A stretch of DNA of 64,000 bases from Bifidobacterium tsurumiense (GTDB taxonomy: Bacteria > Actinomycetota > Actinomycetes > Actinomycetales > Bifidobacteriaceae). A program made the translations under genes and the position numbers. The stretch's first letter is position 1, and every line of letters begins with the position of its first letter. A model generated the notes under the pieces. It worked only from the letters and a program-made list of their open reading frames with translations. It did no database searches and had not been told where the DNA came from. Below are positions 63,603-64,000 of this stretch, one piece after another. The stretch covers positions 62,001 to 126,000 of the forward strand of contig NZ_JGZU01000004.1 in assembly GCF_000741765.1 (NCBI RefSeq), in the 5' to 3' direction.

Positions 63603-64000
63603 ACCATGTCCTCCATCAGCGAGGGCTTTCCTCGCCTGTGAATGCGTCCCGAAGAAACCCATTTCGTGGCATTTTCGTCATAGACTACGCGGTCAGTCTA
63701 GTCTCACTTGCCTTATGCGGCAAATGCCTCCCGGTTAGGAGGACGACATGACTGACATGCCAGTGGCGGCATAGTGCCGTCTGCTTGCTACTTCTCGTCA
63801 CAGTGGTGGATTTGATGCCGGACTTTGCCCGTCTGGCCTCATCGCCCACCAACTGGCAGCACGACAAGAATTAGCGTCACGGATTAGACAGTAAATTACT
63901 GGGCAAGGACAACTTGGACGGCCGCGACTTCACCGAGCCTTACGAGGCTGGGAGGTTCTTAAATGCCGTATACGCGTTGCGTATTACGCCGAGTGGCCCG
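63603..64000. other. Window end, no assigned gene
   Basis: The left end is the kup control region. A + strand frame from about 63,873 reads SKLLGKDNLDGRDFTEPYEA, then GRFLNAVYALRITPSGP to the edge and looks coding in composition. A second candidate start is the ATG at 63,963 in another frame, with GGGAGG seven bases before. I cannot name either. Confidence 0.3.

Overview
The window is a piece of a Bifidobacterium chromosome. The evidence is the 16S rRNA sequence (minus strand; bifidobacterial 5' end and helices), a fused rhamnose-synthesis gene (RmlC-RmlD), a divergent lacS/lacZ pair, and the usual bifidobacterial surface and transport proteins. The 16S looks closest to the adolescentis/angulatum/catenulatum part of the genus, but I cannot name a species from memory.

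Region 1 (1-19,032) is a cell-wall polysaccharide locus. rmlA (cut by the window edge), rmlCD and rmlB make dTDP-L-rhamnose. Beside them are a 1,101-1,116-residue three-module glycosyltransferase, an RgpF-type rhamnan-synthesis protein, two large multi-pass membrane proteins, a GT2 enzyme with a membrane tail (polyprenyl-phosphate sugar transferase type), a secreted GH25 lysozyme with nine ricin-type QxW repeats, and an LtaS/GacH-like phosphoglycerol transferase. Together this resembles a streptococcal-type rhamnan made in the cytoplasm and decorated outside the membrane. Convergent pairs inside it are separated by very long perfect hairpins.

Region 2 (19,362-24,266) starts at tRNA-Ser(GGA). 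It holds a DUF262/DUF1524 (GmrSD-like) protein, the decayed 3' end of an IS256/Mutator-type transposase, and an AT-rich HEPN protein that resembles the anti-phage protein ApeA. This looks like a small defence island.

Region 3 (24,267-35,017) holds a lactose module (lacS and lacZ divergent, plus a LacI regulator), two non-coding repeat patches, a zinc-ribbon membrane protein and a sortase-anchored coiled-coil/CAP-domain surface protein.

Region 4 (35,454-40,750) is a ribose uptake operon, rbsA-C-B-D, downstream of rbsR, with matching RbsR-type operators. It is followed by a NUDIX hydrolase, a PLD-SF2 helicase-DUF3427 protein and BrnQ, whose 5' end looks frameshifted.

Region 5 (47,727-53,146) is one rRNA operon (16S-23S-5S, minus strand) with a terminator and boxA-like motifs and no tRNA in the spacer.

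Region 6 (53,742-64,000) has a large membrane protein, a MacB/FtsX-type permease coupled to an ABC subunit that has lost its catalytic motifs, two adjacent genes each broken by a single-base frameshift (an HD hydrolase and a class II glutamine amidotransferase), and a Kup potassium transporter. No CRISPR array or complete insertion sequence was seen.
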